A stretch of DNA of 64,000 nucleotides from Deltaproteobacteria bacterium HGW-Deltaproteobacteria-18 (GTDB lineage: Bacteria > Desulfobacterota > Desulfovibrionia > Desulfovibrionales > Desulfomicrobiaceae). Position numbers and translations under genes: made by a program. Under the pieces are notes generated by a model, which was not told the origin of the DNA, did no database searches, and saw only the letters and a list, made by a program, of their open reading frames with translations. The stretch lies in the NCBI GenBank assembly GCA_002841885.1, contig PHBE01000007.1, positions 62,001 through 126,000 of the forward strand, written 5' to 3'. Of this stretch, positions 53,682 to 62,435 are shown piece after piece (the first letter of the stretch is position 1; each line of letters opens with the position of its first letter).

Positions 53682-53715
53682 GGGGCCTTGCCTTGGCAGG
53701 GCCCTCTTTTCTTTT
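53682..53715 (+). terminator. Hairpin terminator after rplY
   Basis: An imperfect GC-rich hairpin (53682-53704, GGGGCCTTGCC...GGCAGGGCCC) is followed by TCTTTTCTTTTT. It falls between rplY and pth. Confidence 0.6.
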
Positions 53716-53744
53716 TCGACCATCCTCTTTTCTGACGGTTCCCC

Positions 53745-54341
53745 ATGACATATGACGGCCTGATAGTAGGCTTGGGCAATCCGGGCACGAAGTATGCCCG
53801 GACCCGGCACAATTTCGGTTTCATGCTCGCGGATCATCTCCTGGAGTACTGGGCCGGTCAGCCCGGAGCTGTCTGCACCTCCCGCAGCGCGCGTCTCAAC
53901 ACGCAGCTTTGGGAGGTCAGTGAGGATTACGGCGCACGACGCTGGATCATCGCCAAACCGCTGACCTTCATGAACCTGAGCGGTCAGGTGGTGGGAGAAC
54001 TCAGCAGGAAAAACGGGATTCCGGCGGATCGGGTCCTCGTCGCCCACGACGAACTCGACCTGTCTTTGGGCACGGTTCGTCTCAAGTTTTCCGGCGGATT
54101 GGCTGGACACAACGGGCTCAAATCCGTAGCTGCGCATCTGGGCACCCGCGATTTCGCCCGGATTCGTCTGGGCATCGGACGCCCGGAGGGTAGCGAGGCC
54201 ATGGCCGATTACGTGCTGCGCTCCTTCCTGCCAACTGAATGGGAGCTGGTAGCCCAGGCCCTTGACATCGCTCGCGACGCGGTCGTGCATTATTGCCGCG
54301 AAGGTCTGACAGCGGCCACGAGCCGCCTTCACGCCCGCTGA
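53745..54341 (+). CDS. pth: Peptidyl-tRNA hydrolase
   Basis: 198 residues. It releases tRNA from dropped-off peptidyl-tRNA. VGLGNPGTKYARTRHNFGF carries the catalytic His (H22). The PLTFMNLSG and VAHDELDL (catalytic Asp) motifs and GGLAGHNGLKS follow. Length and motif order are standard. Confidence 0.96.
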   Translation: MTYDGLIVGLGNPGTKYARTRHNFGFMLADHLLEYWAGQPGAVCTSRSARLNTQLWEVSEDYGARRWIIAKPLTFMNLSGQVVGELSRKNGIPADRVLVAHDELDLSLGTVRLKFSGGLAGHNGLKSVAAHLGTRDFARIRLGIGRPEGSEAMADYVLRSFLPTEWELVAQALDIARDAVVHYCREGLTAATSRLHAR

Positions 54342-54439
54342 AACCTGGTGCCCATTTCAGCTCCTAGTGGACGCCGTCTTGATTTTGATCTATAGTCATC
54401 TTCCTTTGTAGTTCGATTACGTATTTCTGGAGGTCACTT

Positions 54440-54970
54440 GTGTTTTCAGTTGATGAACTTGTCGTCTATCCCGCTCAGGGGGTCGGTAAGGTCGAAAGGA
54501 TTGAGACCCAGGAGATCGGCGGCGTTGCCACTGAACTGATCATCGTGCGTATATTGAGTAATAACGTCACCTTGATGGTTCCCGTGAAAAACGCCCGCAA
54601 TGTCGGACTGCGTGGTGTCTACACTCCTGAGCAGGCAGACGAAATTCGCGTCTACCTCCAAGACAGGAGCGACTTTACAGGCTATTCCGGTCAAAACTGG
54701 AATCGTCGCTATCGTGAATATTCCGAAAAACTGAAAAGCAGCGACTTGCGTGATGTCGCATACGTGCTCAAGGAGCTCATCCTGATCGGCAAGGACAAGG
54801 AGTTGTCCTTTGGCGAGCGGCGTTTGCTGGAACAGGCCATGGGACTCATCTCCCTTGAGCTGTCTTTTGCCCTGAAGCAGGACCAGGCCGAAGTGAAGAA
54901 GTCCATTGAAGACTTGTTTGCCGACATTCTGCATGCCAAGGAAGCAGAAAACGAGGCTGAGGTTGATTAG
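54440..54970 (+). CDS. carD: CarD/CdnL-family transcription regulator
   Basis: 176 residues. An N-terminal RNAP-interacting Tudor-like domain (VYPAQGVGKVERIE, LMVPVKNARNVGLR) and a helical C-terminal DNA-binding domain (WNRRYREYSEKLKSSDLRDVAYVLKELILIGKDKELSFGERRLL). CarD stabilises open complexes at rRNA and other promoters. It starts with GTG after GGAGG. It precedes rho by 253 bp. Confidence 0.92.
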   Translation: MFSVDELVVYPAQGVGKVERIETQEIGGVATELIIVRILSNNVTLMVPVKNARNVGLRGVYTPEQADEIRVYLQDRSDFTGYSGQNWNRRYREYSEKLKSSDLRDVAYVLKELILIGKDKELSFGERRLLEQAMGLISLELSFALKQDQAEVKKSIEDLFADILHAKEAENEAEVD

Positions 54971-54993
54971 GGGCCATTGGCCCCTTGTTTTTT
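54969..54993 (+). terminator. Intrinsic terminator overlapping the carD stop
   Basis: AGGGGCC (54969-54975) and GGCCCCT (54979-54985) form a 7-bp stem with an ATT loop and a T-rich run to 54993. The stem begins inside the TAG stop codon. Confidence 0.85.
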
Positions 54994-55223
54994 GTTCTGT
55001 GATCAGCTAAATATTTGTTCCATTCCTGCCTGACACTACAAGTCCGTAAGCAGATGTTCATATTTTCCTTTTTGATCCCTTGAAGGGCTTCATATTCATA
55101 TCAGAGTACTCCTTATTCCATTATTATTTTTCGAATTTTGCATCGTGCATGCTTTTTTCTTTTTGGTCTGCTCCATTCCAGAGGTCACAGGTCCCAGCCA
55201 TTTCATTGTTACGAGGGTTTGTT
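54994..55223. other. Leader region before rho
   Basis: About 230 bp, AT- and pyrimidine-rich compared with the flanking genes. It contains in-frame open codons back to 55080 and CT-rich stretches. Long leaders before rho are known to mediate Rho autoregulation; no specific attenuator was recognised here. Confidence 0.4.
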
Positions 55224-56471
55224 ATGAATCTTTCTGAGTTGAAAACCAAGTCCATGTCAGAACTTATGGACATTGCCGGCGAGTATCAGATTGAAAATAT
55301 GAGCGGTCTGCGTAAGCAGGAGCTTATTTTCGCGCTGCTTCAGGCCTGCGCCTCCCAAAACGGTTCCATTTTCGGCGAGGGAGTGCTTGAAATCCTGCCC
55401 GACGGATTTGGTTTTCTGCGTTCACCCATGTACAGCTACATGCCGGGTCCGGACGATATTTATGTATCGCCTTCACAGATCAGGCGCTTTGGACTGAGGA
55501 CAGGTGACGTCATTTCCGGACAGATTCGCCCCCCCAAGGAAGGGGAGCGCTACTTTGCGCTGCTGCGGGTCAAGGAGATCTGTTTCCGTGAACCGGAGGA
55601 AGCCAAACGCATTGTCCTTTTTGACAACCTCACCCCCATTTATCCTGACGAGCAGTTCCGCCTGGAAAACGGCGACAAGAACTACTCCGCCCGCATCCTC
55701 GACCTCATGACCCCCATCGGCAAAGGTCAGCGAGCGCTCATCGTTGCGCCGCCGCGCACCGGCAAGACCATGCTCATGCAGGCCATCGCCAACTCCATCA
55801 GCATCAACCATCCGGATGCCTATCTCATCGTCCTCTTGATTGACGAACGCCCCGAGGAAGTCACGGACATGGAGCGCACGGTCAGGGCCGAGGTCATAAG
55901 TTCCACCTTCGACGAGCCGCCGCAACGGCACGTGCAGGTCGCCGAGATGGTGCTCGAAAAAGCCAAGCGACTGGTCGAGCGCAAGGTCGACGTGGTGGTC
56001 CTGCTCGATTCCATCACCCGTCTGGGTCGTGCCTATAACGCGACCACACCGTCCTCCGGCCGCGTTCTGTCCGGTGGTCTCGATGCCAACGCCCTGCAGC
56101 GGCCCAAGCGCTTTTTCGGAGCGGCCCGTAACATCGAGGAAGGCGGAAGCCTGACCATCATCTCCACCGCTCTTGTCGATACCGGCTCGCGCATGGATGA
56201 AGTCATCTTCGAAGAGTTCAAGGGCACGGGCAACTCGGATATTTATCTCGATCGCCATCTTTCCGACAAGCGCGTCTTCCCGGCCATCGATCTCAATCGC
56301 TCCGGCACCCGCAAGGAAGAGCTGCTGCTTGCGCCCGACGTCCTGAACAAGGTTTGGATCCTGCGCCGCATCATGGCTTCCATGAATTCCGTGGACAGCA
56401 TGGATTTTCTGCTGGACAAGATGCGCGGTACCAAGAGCAACAAGGATTTTCTGGACATGATGAATTCCTGA
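55224..56471 (+). CDS. rho: Transcription termination factor Rho
   Basis: 415 residues. N-terminal RNA-binding OSB-type domain ([46 protein letters not shown]) and the RecA-like ATPase ([45 protein letters not shown]). An extra open frame extends upstream to 55080, but the ATG at 55224 with GAGGG upstream and standard Rho length set the start. nadE follows after 12 bp. Confidence 0.97.
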   Translation: MNLSELKTKSMSELMDIAGEYQIENMSGLRKQELIFALLQACASQNGSIFGEGVLEILPDGFGFLRSPMYSYMPGPDDIYVSPSQIRRFGLRTGDVISGQIRPPKEGERYFALLRVKEICFREPEEAKRIVLFDNLTPIYPDEQFRLENGDKNYSARILDLMTPIGKGQRALIVAPPRTGKTMLMQAIANSISINHPDAYLIVLLIDERPEEVTDMERTVRAEVISSTFDEPPQRHVQVAEMVLEKAKRLVERKVDVVVLLDSITRLGRAYNATTPSSGRVLSGGLDANALQRPKRFFGAARNIEEGGSLTIISTALVDTGSRMDEVIFEEFKGTGNSDIYLDRHLSDKRVFPAIDLNRSGTRKEELLLAPDVLNKVWILRRIMASMNSVDSMDFLLDKMRGTKSNKDFLDMMNS

Positions 56472-56483
56472 AGAGGAGGTTGA

Positions 56484-57386
56484 ATGGTTGCCCTGCCCCG
56501 CATGGAATGCCCCCATGACGATGATTTTGAACTGTGGCTGGAACTGCTTGCCATAAAGCCTTCCGAGCAACTGCTCGATGCCTTGGGTGATTTTTTGCAG
56601 GAATACCTGCGCGCCTCGGGTTTGAAGGTCTATGTCATGGGGCTGTCCGGAGGGATCGATTCTTCCTTCCTTGCCGCATTGCTGCATCATCGTCGTATTC
56701 CTTACCTGGGTTTCTGCCTGCCCATCGCGACCAACACTCCCGAGGAGACCGCGCGCGGGTTGGGCGTTGCCAATGCCTACGGCAACCCGCCACAGGGAGC
56801 CTCTTTTTCGCATCTTCAGGATTTTACCCCGTTGTACCAAAAGATTTCAAGCACCTTCGCAGGCATCTGCCCAGACTCAACCCCCGTGGCGGAAGGCAAC
56901 CTGAAAGCCCGCACCCGCATGCTCTTTCTTTACCATATGGCCCAGATTCACGGCGGATGCGTCCTCTCCACGGATCAGCTCGACGAGCTCTTGACCGGTT
57001 TCTGGACTCTGCATGGCGACGTCGGTGATGTAAGCCCCATCCAGCTTGTGCCCAAGAGCGTCGAGTACGAACTGGCCCGCATGCTCTGCACGCGTCTGGC
57101 CGATCCCGCGCCTCTGCAGGCGGCAATCGAGGCCGTGCCTACGGACGGTCTCGGCATCAGCCGTTCCGATCTGGATCAACTCGGGGCTGATTCCTATGCC
57201 CAGGTCGAAGACATCTTCAGGGAGTATTTTCAGCTGCGTCTCACGGCGCTTGGTCGCGGGCTTTCAGCGGCCGAAGCGCTGCGCAGGGAAGAACTCGAAC
57301 AGACCGGCCCCGTGCGGCGCTTTCTGCTCAGTGGCTTCAAAAGAGGCGGCGCGGTGCTTGTGGATCCGAGGAGGGCGTCGTCGTGA
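56484..57386 (+). CDS. nadE: NAD+ synthetase, NH3-dependent type
   Basis: 300 residues. The PP-loop SGGIDSSF and LSTDQLDELLTGFWTLHGD mark the amidotransferase-type synthase. There is no N-terminal glutaminase domain, so ammonia is the likely nitrogen donor. The C-terminal GFKRGGAVLVDPRR extends the fold. It is followed by an overlapping M48 protease gene (GTGA). Confidence 0.88.
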   Translation: MVALPRMECPHDDDFELWLELLAIKPSEQLLDALGDFLQEYLRASGLKVYVMGLSGGIDSSFLAALLHHRRIPYLGFCLPIATNTPEETARGLGVANAYGNPPQGASFSHLQDFTPLYQKISSTFAGICPDSTPVAEGNLKARTRMLFLYHMAQIHGGCVLSTDQLDELLTGFWTLHGDVGDVSPIQLVPKSVEYELARMLCTRLADPAPLQAAIEAVPTDGLGISRSDLDQLGADSYAQVEDIFREYFQLRLTALGRGLSAAEALRREELEQTGPVRRFLLSGFKRGGAVLVDPRRASS

Positions 57387-58801
57387 CCTTTTTCCAGGGT
57401 GCGCGCATGCGGGTCTTTGCATTTACCTGCCTGATCGCCCTGGTTTTCCCTTGCTCGACTTTTTCAAGCTTTGGCGAGTTCACCATTCGCGACGAACTGG
57501 AGCTTGCTCGCAAGTTCGATCTGGTCATCGAGACCCGCTTTCCCGTGATCCACGACACGCGGATTACCGGATATGTGAGCTCGCTGGTCGACCGCCTGAT
57601 CGCCGCCATGCCTCCCCAGCCTTTCCCGATCAAGACGACCGTGGTCAGTAATCAGGCCCTGAACGCCTTTGCTTCGGCAGCAGGCCATATCACGGTCTTC
57701 ACGGGCCTGATCGCCAACCTTGAGACCGAGGACGAACTTGCCAGCGTCATCGCCCATGAACTGGCCCACGTTTCCGAACGTCACATCGCCAACTCCATTG
57801 AAAAGAGCAAACTGGTCGGAGCCGGCTCCCTGCTCGGAATCCTGGCGGGAGTGCTGGTCGGTTCCCAGGGCGGGGGTGATGGTGCCGGAGCCCTGGTGCT
57901 CGGTTCCGTAGCGGGCGCCAAGGCCATGCAGCTCAAGTACACCCGTGAAAACGAGAAGGACGCGGACCAGTACGGGCTTGGCTATCTGGTGGATGCCGGT
58001 TTCGCACCAGCCGGCATGACCAGCGCTTTCAACAAAATCCGGAAATTGCAGTGGCTTGGCGGCGGCGGGGATGTCCCCTCGTATCTGTCCACGCATCCGG
58101 GCATGGATGACCGCGTGGTCTACATGCAGGAGCGCATGGCCCGGCTTCCGGCCAACGTGCGCAACCGCGCGTCGGACAATACCGATTTCGAGCGCGTCAA
58201 GCTGCTGGTGCAGGCCTGGTATACGGACCCGAACACCGCCAGGGCCATATTCACTTCCTCTGAAAAATCCACGTGCCCCGCAGTGCTCGGTGAAGCAATC
58301 ACTTTGAGCAGGCTGCAGCAGATCGAGGCGGCCAGCGCCCGCTTTGAAGATGCCATGGCCTGCAATGGCCGTGACCCTTTGTGGATGCGTGAATACGGGC
58401 GTTTTTCCTTCGAGTACGGCGATCTTGAAACTGCAGCGAAATATCTGCAGGAGGTTGTGTTGCGTGACCCGAAAGATCTCTTTGCCCTTTTTTTCTATGC
58501 CCGGGCCGTGGCCGAGCAGGGGAAACATGCGGCCAGCGTTTCGGCCATGGAAAGAGTCCTCAAGGCCGTTCCCCGCGATGCCGAGGTTCTGGAATATCTG
58601 GCACGTTACCAGGCGGCTCTGGGGCGCGCCTTCGATGCGCATTTGAATTATGCCAAGTCCTTTGCTTACAAGAGAAAATTCAGTAAATACAACTTTCATC
58701 TGCAAAAGTCCGAAGCATTGGCCCAGACCCCCCCGCAGCAGGAGCAGCTTCGCAAGGTGCGCGAGGAGATAGCCGAATTTCGGGAGATTCTGGGGATCTA
58801 G
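57383..58801 (+). CDS. M48-family metalloprotease with TPR region (BepA/YfgC-like)
   Basis: 472 residues. A signal peptide or anchor (about 9-32) is followed by a peptidase M48 domain with HELAH (125-129) and the third ligand Glu in ENEKDADQYG. TPR-like helices (about 300-470) contain the blocks DPLWMREYGRFSFEYGDLETAAKYLQEVV and EVLEYLARYQAALGRAFDAHLN. Members act in outer-membrane assembly or quality control. GTG start at 57383 with GGAGGG, overlapping the nadE stop. Confidence 0.9.
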   Translation: MTFFQGARMRVFAFTCLIALVFPCSTFSSFGEFTIRDELELARKFDLVIETRFPVIHDTRITGYVSSLVDRLIAAMPPQPFPIKTTVVSNQALNAFASAAGHITVFTGLIANLETEDELASVIAHELAHVSERHIANSIEKSKLVGAGSLLGILAGVLVGSQGGGDGAGALVLGSVAGAKAMQLKYTRENEKDADQYGLGYLVDAGFAPAGMTSAFNKIRKLQWLGGGGDVPSYLSTHPGMDDRVVYMQERMARLPANVRNRASDNTDFERVKLLVQAWYTDPNTARAIFTSSEKSTCPAVLGEAITLSRLQQIEAASARFEDAMACNGRDPLWMREYGRFSFEYGDLETAAKYLQEVVLRDPKDLFALFFYARAVAEQGKHAASVSAMERVLKAVPRDAEVLEYLARYQAALGRAFDAHLNYAKSFAYKRKFSKYNFHLQKSEALAQTPPQQEQLRKVREEIAEFREILGI

Positions 58802-58882
58802 TCCGCTTTGGCCTTGTATTTCAGGCTTTGCCGGTGTAGCAAAACCGCGAGTTTTCGCGACAATTCGTAATGGAGGAACACC

Positions 58883-59239
58883 ATGTTTTTTGAAAATCTC
58901 GCCCATGCCATGGGACAGGCCCCTGCGGCCGGAGGTCAGCCCGGCAATCCGCTGATGACCTTCATGCCCCTTATTTTGATGTTCGTGATCTTTTATTTTC
59001 TGCTTATCCGTCCGCAGCAGAAAAAGCAGAAGGAGCACAAGCAGATGCTTGAGAATCTGACCCGGGGCGATCGCGTGGTCACCGCCGGCGGATTGTACGG
59101 TCGCGTGGTCGAAGCCAAGGAAGATGTCCTGACGCTTGATCTGGGCAATGACATGCATGTACAGGTCGGACGCGGTTTCATTTCGGGTCTTGTCCCCGCC
59201 GACGGCGGCGCCAGCAAGGCCAAGGACAAGAAAAAGTAG
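58883..59239 (+). CDS. yajC: Preprotein translocase subunit YajC
   Basis: 118 residues with one membrane helix (MTFMPLILMFVIFYFLLIRPQQKK) and a cytosolic domain (LTRGDRVVTAGGLYGRVVE) typical of YajC. The C-terminus is Lys-rich (KAKDKKK). It precedes secD by 149 bp and is part of the secDF-yajC complex. Confidence 0.95.
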   Translation: MFFENLAHAMGQAPAAGGQPGNPLMTFMPLILMFVIFYFLLIRPQQKKQKEHKQMLENLTRGDRVVTAGGLYGRVVEAKEDVLTLDLGNDMHVQVGRGFISGLVPADGGASKAKDKKK

Positions 59240-59265
59240 CCTTTTCATACGGCATACGATAAGGC

Positions 59266-59300
59266 AGGCCTGTTTCCGTAACTGGGAACAGGCCTTGTTT
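59266..59300 (+). terminator. Hairpin between yajC and secD
   Basis: A 12-bp stem with one mismatch (59266-59277 with 59284-59295) is followed by TGTTTTG. It could end part of the yajC transcript or attenuate secD. Confidence 0.65.
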
Positions 59301-59388
59301 TGTATGCGTGACCGGGCCTTTGGTTCCCGGGTTCCTGGTGTGATTTTGGCAACATTCAACCTGTTTGATTTGGATAAGGATGATGCTC

Positions 59389-60984
59389 ATGGGTAGTTTG
59401 CGCTGGAGGGCATTGCTTGCCGCGTTCGTGATTTTTTTGGCCCTGATACATGTTCTGCCCTCAATTCCCTCGGTACGGAATTCATCGCTGGGGGCTCTGC
59501 TTCCTTCCGATGAAATCGGCCTTGGACTTGACCTCAAAGGCGGAATTCATCTGACTTTGGGTGTGGATCTTGATGCCGCTCTTGGCAATGCCGTCACCAG
59601 CATTGGACAGGATCTGCGCCTTGAAGCCCGGGAAAAGAAAATTCCGGTCCTGCGTCCGCGTCTGCTGGACAGCCGCAGGATCGAATTCACCCTGCTCAAA
59701 CAGGAACAGCGGGCAGATCTTGATGCGCTGCTGAGCAGTCGCTTCGGCAGCATGGAAATCATTTCCACCGAGGACGGCGGCAAAGGGCAGCTGCGCTATG
59801 TGCTGGGTGCCACTCCTGATTATGTGAAGTATCTTCAGGACCTGACCATGGATCAGGCCCTCAAGACCATCCGCAACCGAATCGACCAGTTCGGCGTGGC
59901 CGAGCCCGACATTCGCAAGCAGCAGGGCAATCGTATCATCGTCCAGCTGCCGGGTCTTGACGATCCCAAGCGGGCCATCAACATCATCGGTCGCACCGCG
60001 CATCTGGAATTCAAGCTGGTCGACGACAGCGCTGACGTCCAGGCCGCCGTGGCCGGTACGGTCCCGGCGGAGAGTGAACTGGCCTACATGGAAGACAAGC
60101 GGGGTGCCTCCGAAGTCAAGACGCCCATCGTACTCAAATCCGAGGTCGTGCTGACCGGTGAGTACATCACCGACGCCAATGTACAGTTCGACTCCTACGG
60201 ACAGGCATATGTAGGCATGAATTTCAATGCGCGCGGAGCCCGCACCTTCGAAGATGTCACCGGCTCGAACATCAAGAAGCGTCTGGCCATCGTGCTTGAC
60301 GGCACGGTTCATTCCGCACCCGTCATCCAGGACCGCATCGGCGGCGGACGCGCTTCCATCACCGGTCAGTTCACCACAGAAGAGGCACATGATCTGGCCG
60401 TGGTGCTCAGGGCCGGCTCCCTGCCCGCTCCGGTGAACATCCTCGAAGAGCGATCGGTCGGTCCTTCCCTGGGGCAGGAATCCATCGACAGCGGCATGAT
60501 GGCCGCATTGATCGGCGGTTTGCTGGTGGTGGTCTTCATGTCCATCTACTACCGCCGGGCAGGCCTCATTGCGGCCTTTGAGATTGTCCTCGACATTTTT
60601 CTGATCCTGGCCGGCCTTGCGGCATTCGGCGCCACGCTGACCCTGCCTGGCATCGCAGGCATCATCCTGACGCTCGGCATGGCGGTTGACGCCAACGTGC
60701 TCATCTATGAGCGCATCCGTGAAGAACTCCGGCACGGAGAGTCCGTGGCCGCCGCCATCAACAACGGCTTCAGCCGGGCGACCCAGACCATCATCGACTC
60801 CAATTTGACCACGATAATCGCCGCCGTAATCCTGTACCAGTTCGGCACAGGCCCGGTGCGCGGATTTGCCGTCACCCTGACGCTCGGCATACTGGCGTCC
60901 ATGTTCACGGCCATTTTCGTGTCCCGCATCTTCTTCGACTCCTGGCTGGCCAGACGGCAGCCCGGCACCCAACCGAGCATTTAA
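59389..60984 (+). CDS. secD: Protein translocase subunit SecD
   Basis: 531 residues. N-terminal helix, a large periplasmic P1 domain (about 40-340), then five C-terminal membrane segments (about 355-525) with LTLPGIAGIILTLGMAVDANVLIYERIREELR, the conserved TM4 stretch implicated in proton-coupled pulling. The start at 59389 (GSLRWR...) has AAGGA eight bases before; earlier in-frame Met codons are less well placed. It is 10 bp before secF. Confidence 0.95.
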   Translation: MGSLRWRALLAAFVIFLALIHVLPSIPSVRNSSLGALLPSDEIGLGLDLKGGIHLTLGVDLDAALGNAVTSIGQDLRLEAREKKIPVLRPRLLDSRRIEFTLLKQEQRADLDALLSSRFGSMEIISTEDGGKGQLRYVLGATPDYVKYLQDLTMDQALKTIRNRIDQFGVAEPDIRKQQGNRIIVQLPGLDDPKRAINIIGRTAHLEFKLVDDSADVQAAVAGTVPAESELAYMEDKRGASEVKTPIVLKSEVVLTGEYITDANVQFDSYGQAYVGMNFNARGARTFEDVTGSNIKKRLAIVLDGTVHSAPVIQDRIGGGRASITGQFTTEEAHDLAVVLRAGSLPAPVNILEERSVGPSLGQESIDSGMMAALIGGLLVVVFMSIYYRRAGLIAAFEIVLDIFLILAGLAAFGATLTLPGIAGIILTLGMAVDANVLIYERIREELRHGESVAAAINNGFSRATQTIIDSNLTTIIAAVILYQFGTGPVRGFAVTLTLGILASMFTAIFVSRIFFDSWLARRQPGTQPSI

Positions 60985-60994
60985 GGAGCAGACC

Positions 60995-62068
60995 ATGTCC
61001 TTTGAAATCATCAAACGCGACACGAACTTCGACTTTGTCGGAATGCGTAGGTACGCGTATGTCCTTTCCGCCGTGCTGCTTCTGGCCGGATTCCTGTCCC
61101 TTCTCGTCAAGGGGGGGCCGCAATACGGCATCGATTTCGCCGGCGGCTTCAATGTCCAGGTCAAGTTCAGCCAGTCCGTCGAGCTGGACAAGATCCGTAC
61201 GGCCCTCGACAGCCCCGCCCTGACCGGTCTTGTGGTCCAGAATTTCGGCGATGCCGGAGACCACGAGATCCTGCTGCGGGCGTCCTTTTCCGAGCAGACC
61301 GCCAATCAGGTCCGCGAGGCCGTGAATACCGGGCTTGAGTCCGCCTTTCCCGGGGTGACCCATGAAATACAGCGCTTGGAAATGGTCGGTCCCAAGGTGG
61401 GTGCGGATCTGCGCGAGAAAGCCTTGGAGGCTATTTTTTACGCGGTCCTGCTCATCGCAACCTACATCTCCGGACGCTTCGAGCAGAAGTGGATGGTTGC
61501 CGGGCTCATGGCCGCCGGCCTAGCCTCGGTCGTCTACGTTCTCGATCTGCTCAATGCGCCCACAAGCCTGTCCGTCATCGTCGCAACCGTTGCGTCCCTG
61601 GTGCTTTGCGTGGTGTTGCGGCTCAAATACGCTCTTGGAGCCATTGTCGCCCTCATCCATGACGTCATGATCCCGTTGGGACTTTTCTCCCTGCTGAACA
61701 AGGATGTCGATCTGACCATCATAGCGGCGTTGCTGACCATCGTCGGTTACTCATTGAACGATACCATCATCATTTACGACCGTATCCGCGAAAACATTCG
61801 CGCCAAGGTTTCTCCGTCCCTCGATGTCGTCATCAACAAGTCGGTCAACCAGACCATGTCCCGCACGCTCATCACCGCAGGCACGACCTTCGTGGCCGTG
61901 CTCGCCCTGTATGTATTCGGCGGCGGCGTCATTCACGATTTTGCCCTGACCATGCTCGTCGGTGTTGTGGCCGGAACCTATTCGTCCGTTTTCGTGGGCG
62001 CTCCGATTCTGGCCTTCTTCAAACCCCGCATCGATGTCGATGAGCATCCTGCACCGGCTACTGCTTGA
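60995..62068 (+). CDS. secF: Protein translocase subunit SecF
   Basis: 357 residues. FDFVGMRRYAYVLSAVLLLAGF opens TM1. A periplasmic domain with GIDFAGGFNVQVKF follows, then TM2-6 with SLNDTIIIYDRIREN and NQTMSRTLITAGTTFVAVLALYVFGG. It partners SecD. A GGAG precedes the ATG, and a strong terminator follows. Confidence 0.96.
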   Translation: MSFEIIKRDTNFDFVGMRRYAYVLSAVLLLAGFLSLLVKGGPQYGIDFAGGFNVQVKFSQSVELDKIRTALDSPALTGLVVQNFGDAGDHEILLRASFSEQTANQVREAVNTGLESAFPGVTHEIQRLEMVGPKVGADLREKALEAIFYAVLLIATYISGRFEQKWMVAGLMAAGLASVVYVLDLLNAPTSLSVIVATVASLVLCVVLRLKYALGAIVALIHDVMIPLGLFSLLNKDVDLTIIAALLTIVGYSLNDTIIIYDRIRENIRAKVSPSLDVVINKSVNQTMSRTLITAGTTFVAVLALYVFGGGVIHDFALTMLVGVVAGTYSSVFVGAPILAFFKPRIDVDEHPAPATA

Positions 62069-62097
62069 ACTAGGTTTCTTTGTACACACTCTTAAAG

Positions 62098-62120
62098 GCG
62101 CTCTTCGGAGCGCTTTTTTT
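62098..62120 (+). terminator. Intrinsic terminator after secF
   Basis: GCGCTC (62098-62103), UUCG tetraloop, GAGCGC (62108-62113), then seven T. It closes the rho-to-secF housekeeping block. Confidence 0.92.
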
Positions 62121-62435
62121 GTTGTAATTTCTGGTTGCTGCCGGGTTGTTTGGATAACTGGCGGCATTATGGGATGTTTTCCATGCAGGCATATTGTGAA
62201 ATTTTGAACGAATTAACATGGTTTAGAAGGGGGTTTTGGGTGAAAGTTTGGTGAAAAATGTGACAAAAGGAGCAAAGCTGTCTATAAAAAGTCTTAGTTT
62301 GCCTTTTTCCTCAAAACAGTGGTAGGCGAAGCAATCTTTTCAAGACGAGTGCTGTCTGGTGGTAAAATCCGATAACTGCTCGGAAATTTTCAGCTTAGTG
62401 TCATTTTTTTTACAATGGGAGAAAAGGGAGGATTT
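62121..62435. other. Intergenic region holding the TauE gene promoter
   Basis: About 315 bp, AT-rich, with no credible gene. It contains the GTGACA / TATAAA promoter candidate noted separately and a 150-bp leader before the TauE/SafE gene. Confidence 0.5.
62260..62288 (+). promoter_or_regulatory. Sigma-70-type promoter upstream of the TauE/SafE gene
   Basis: GTGACA (62260-62265) and TATAAA (62283-62288) are separated by 17 bp. The transcript would have a leader of about 140 nt before the ATG at 62436. Confidence 0.55.

Noticed and set aside
57464-59359. 631-codon minus-strand frame opposite the M48 protease and yajC
   Set aside because: Both plus-strand genes have catalytic motifs or family identity; the antisense frame has none.
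59482-61305. 607-codon minus-strand frame across secD and secF
   Set aside because: It overlaps two recognised translocase genes and carries no motif.
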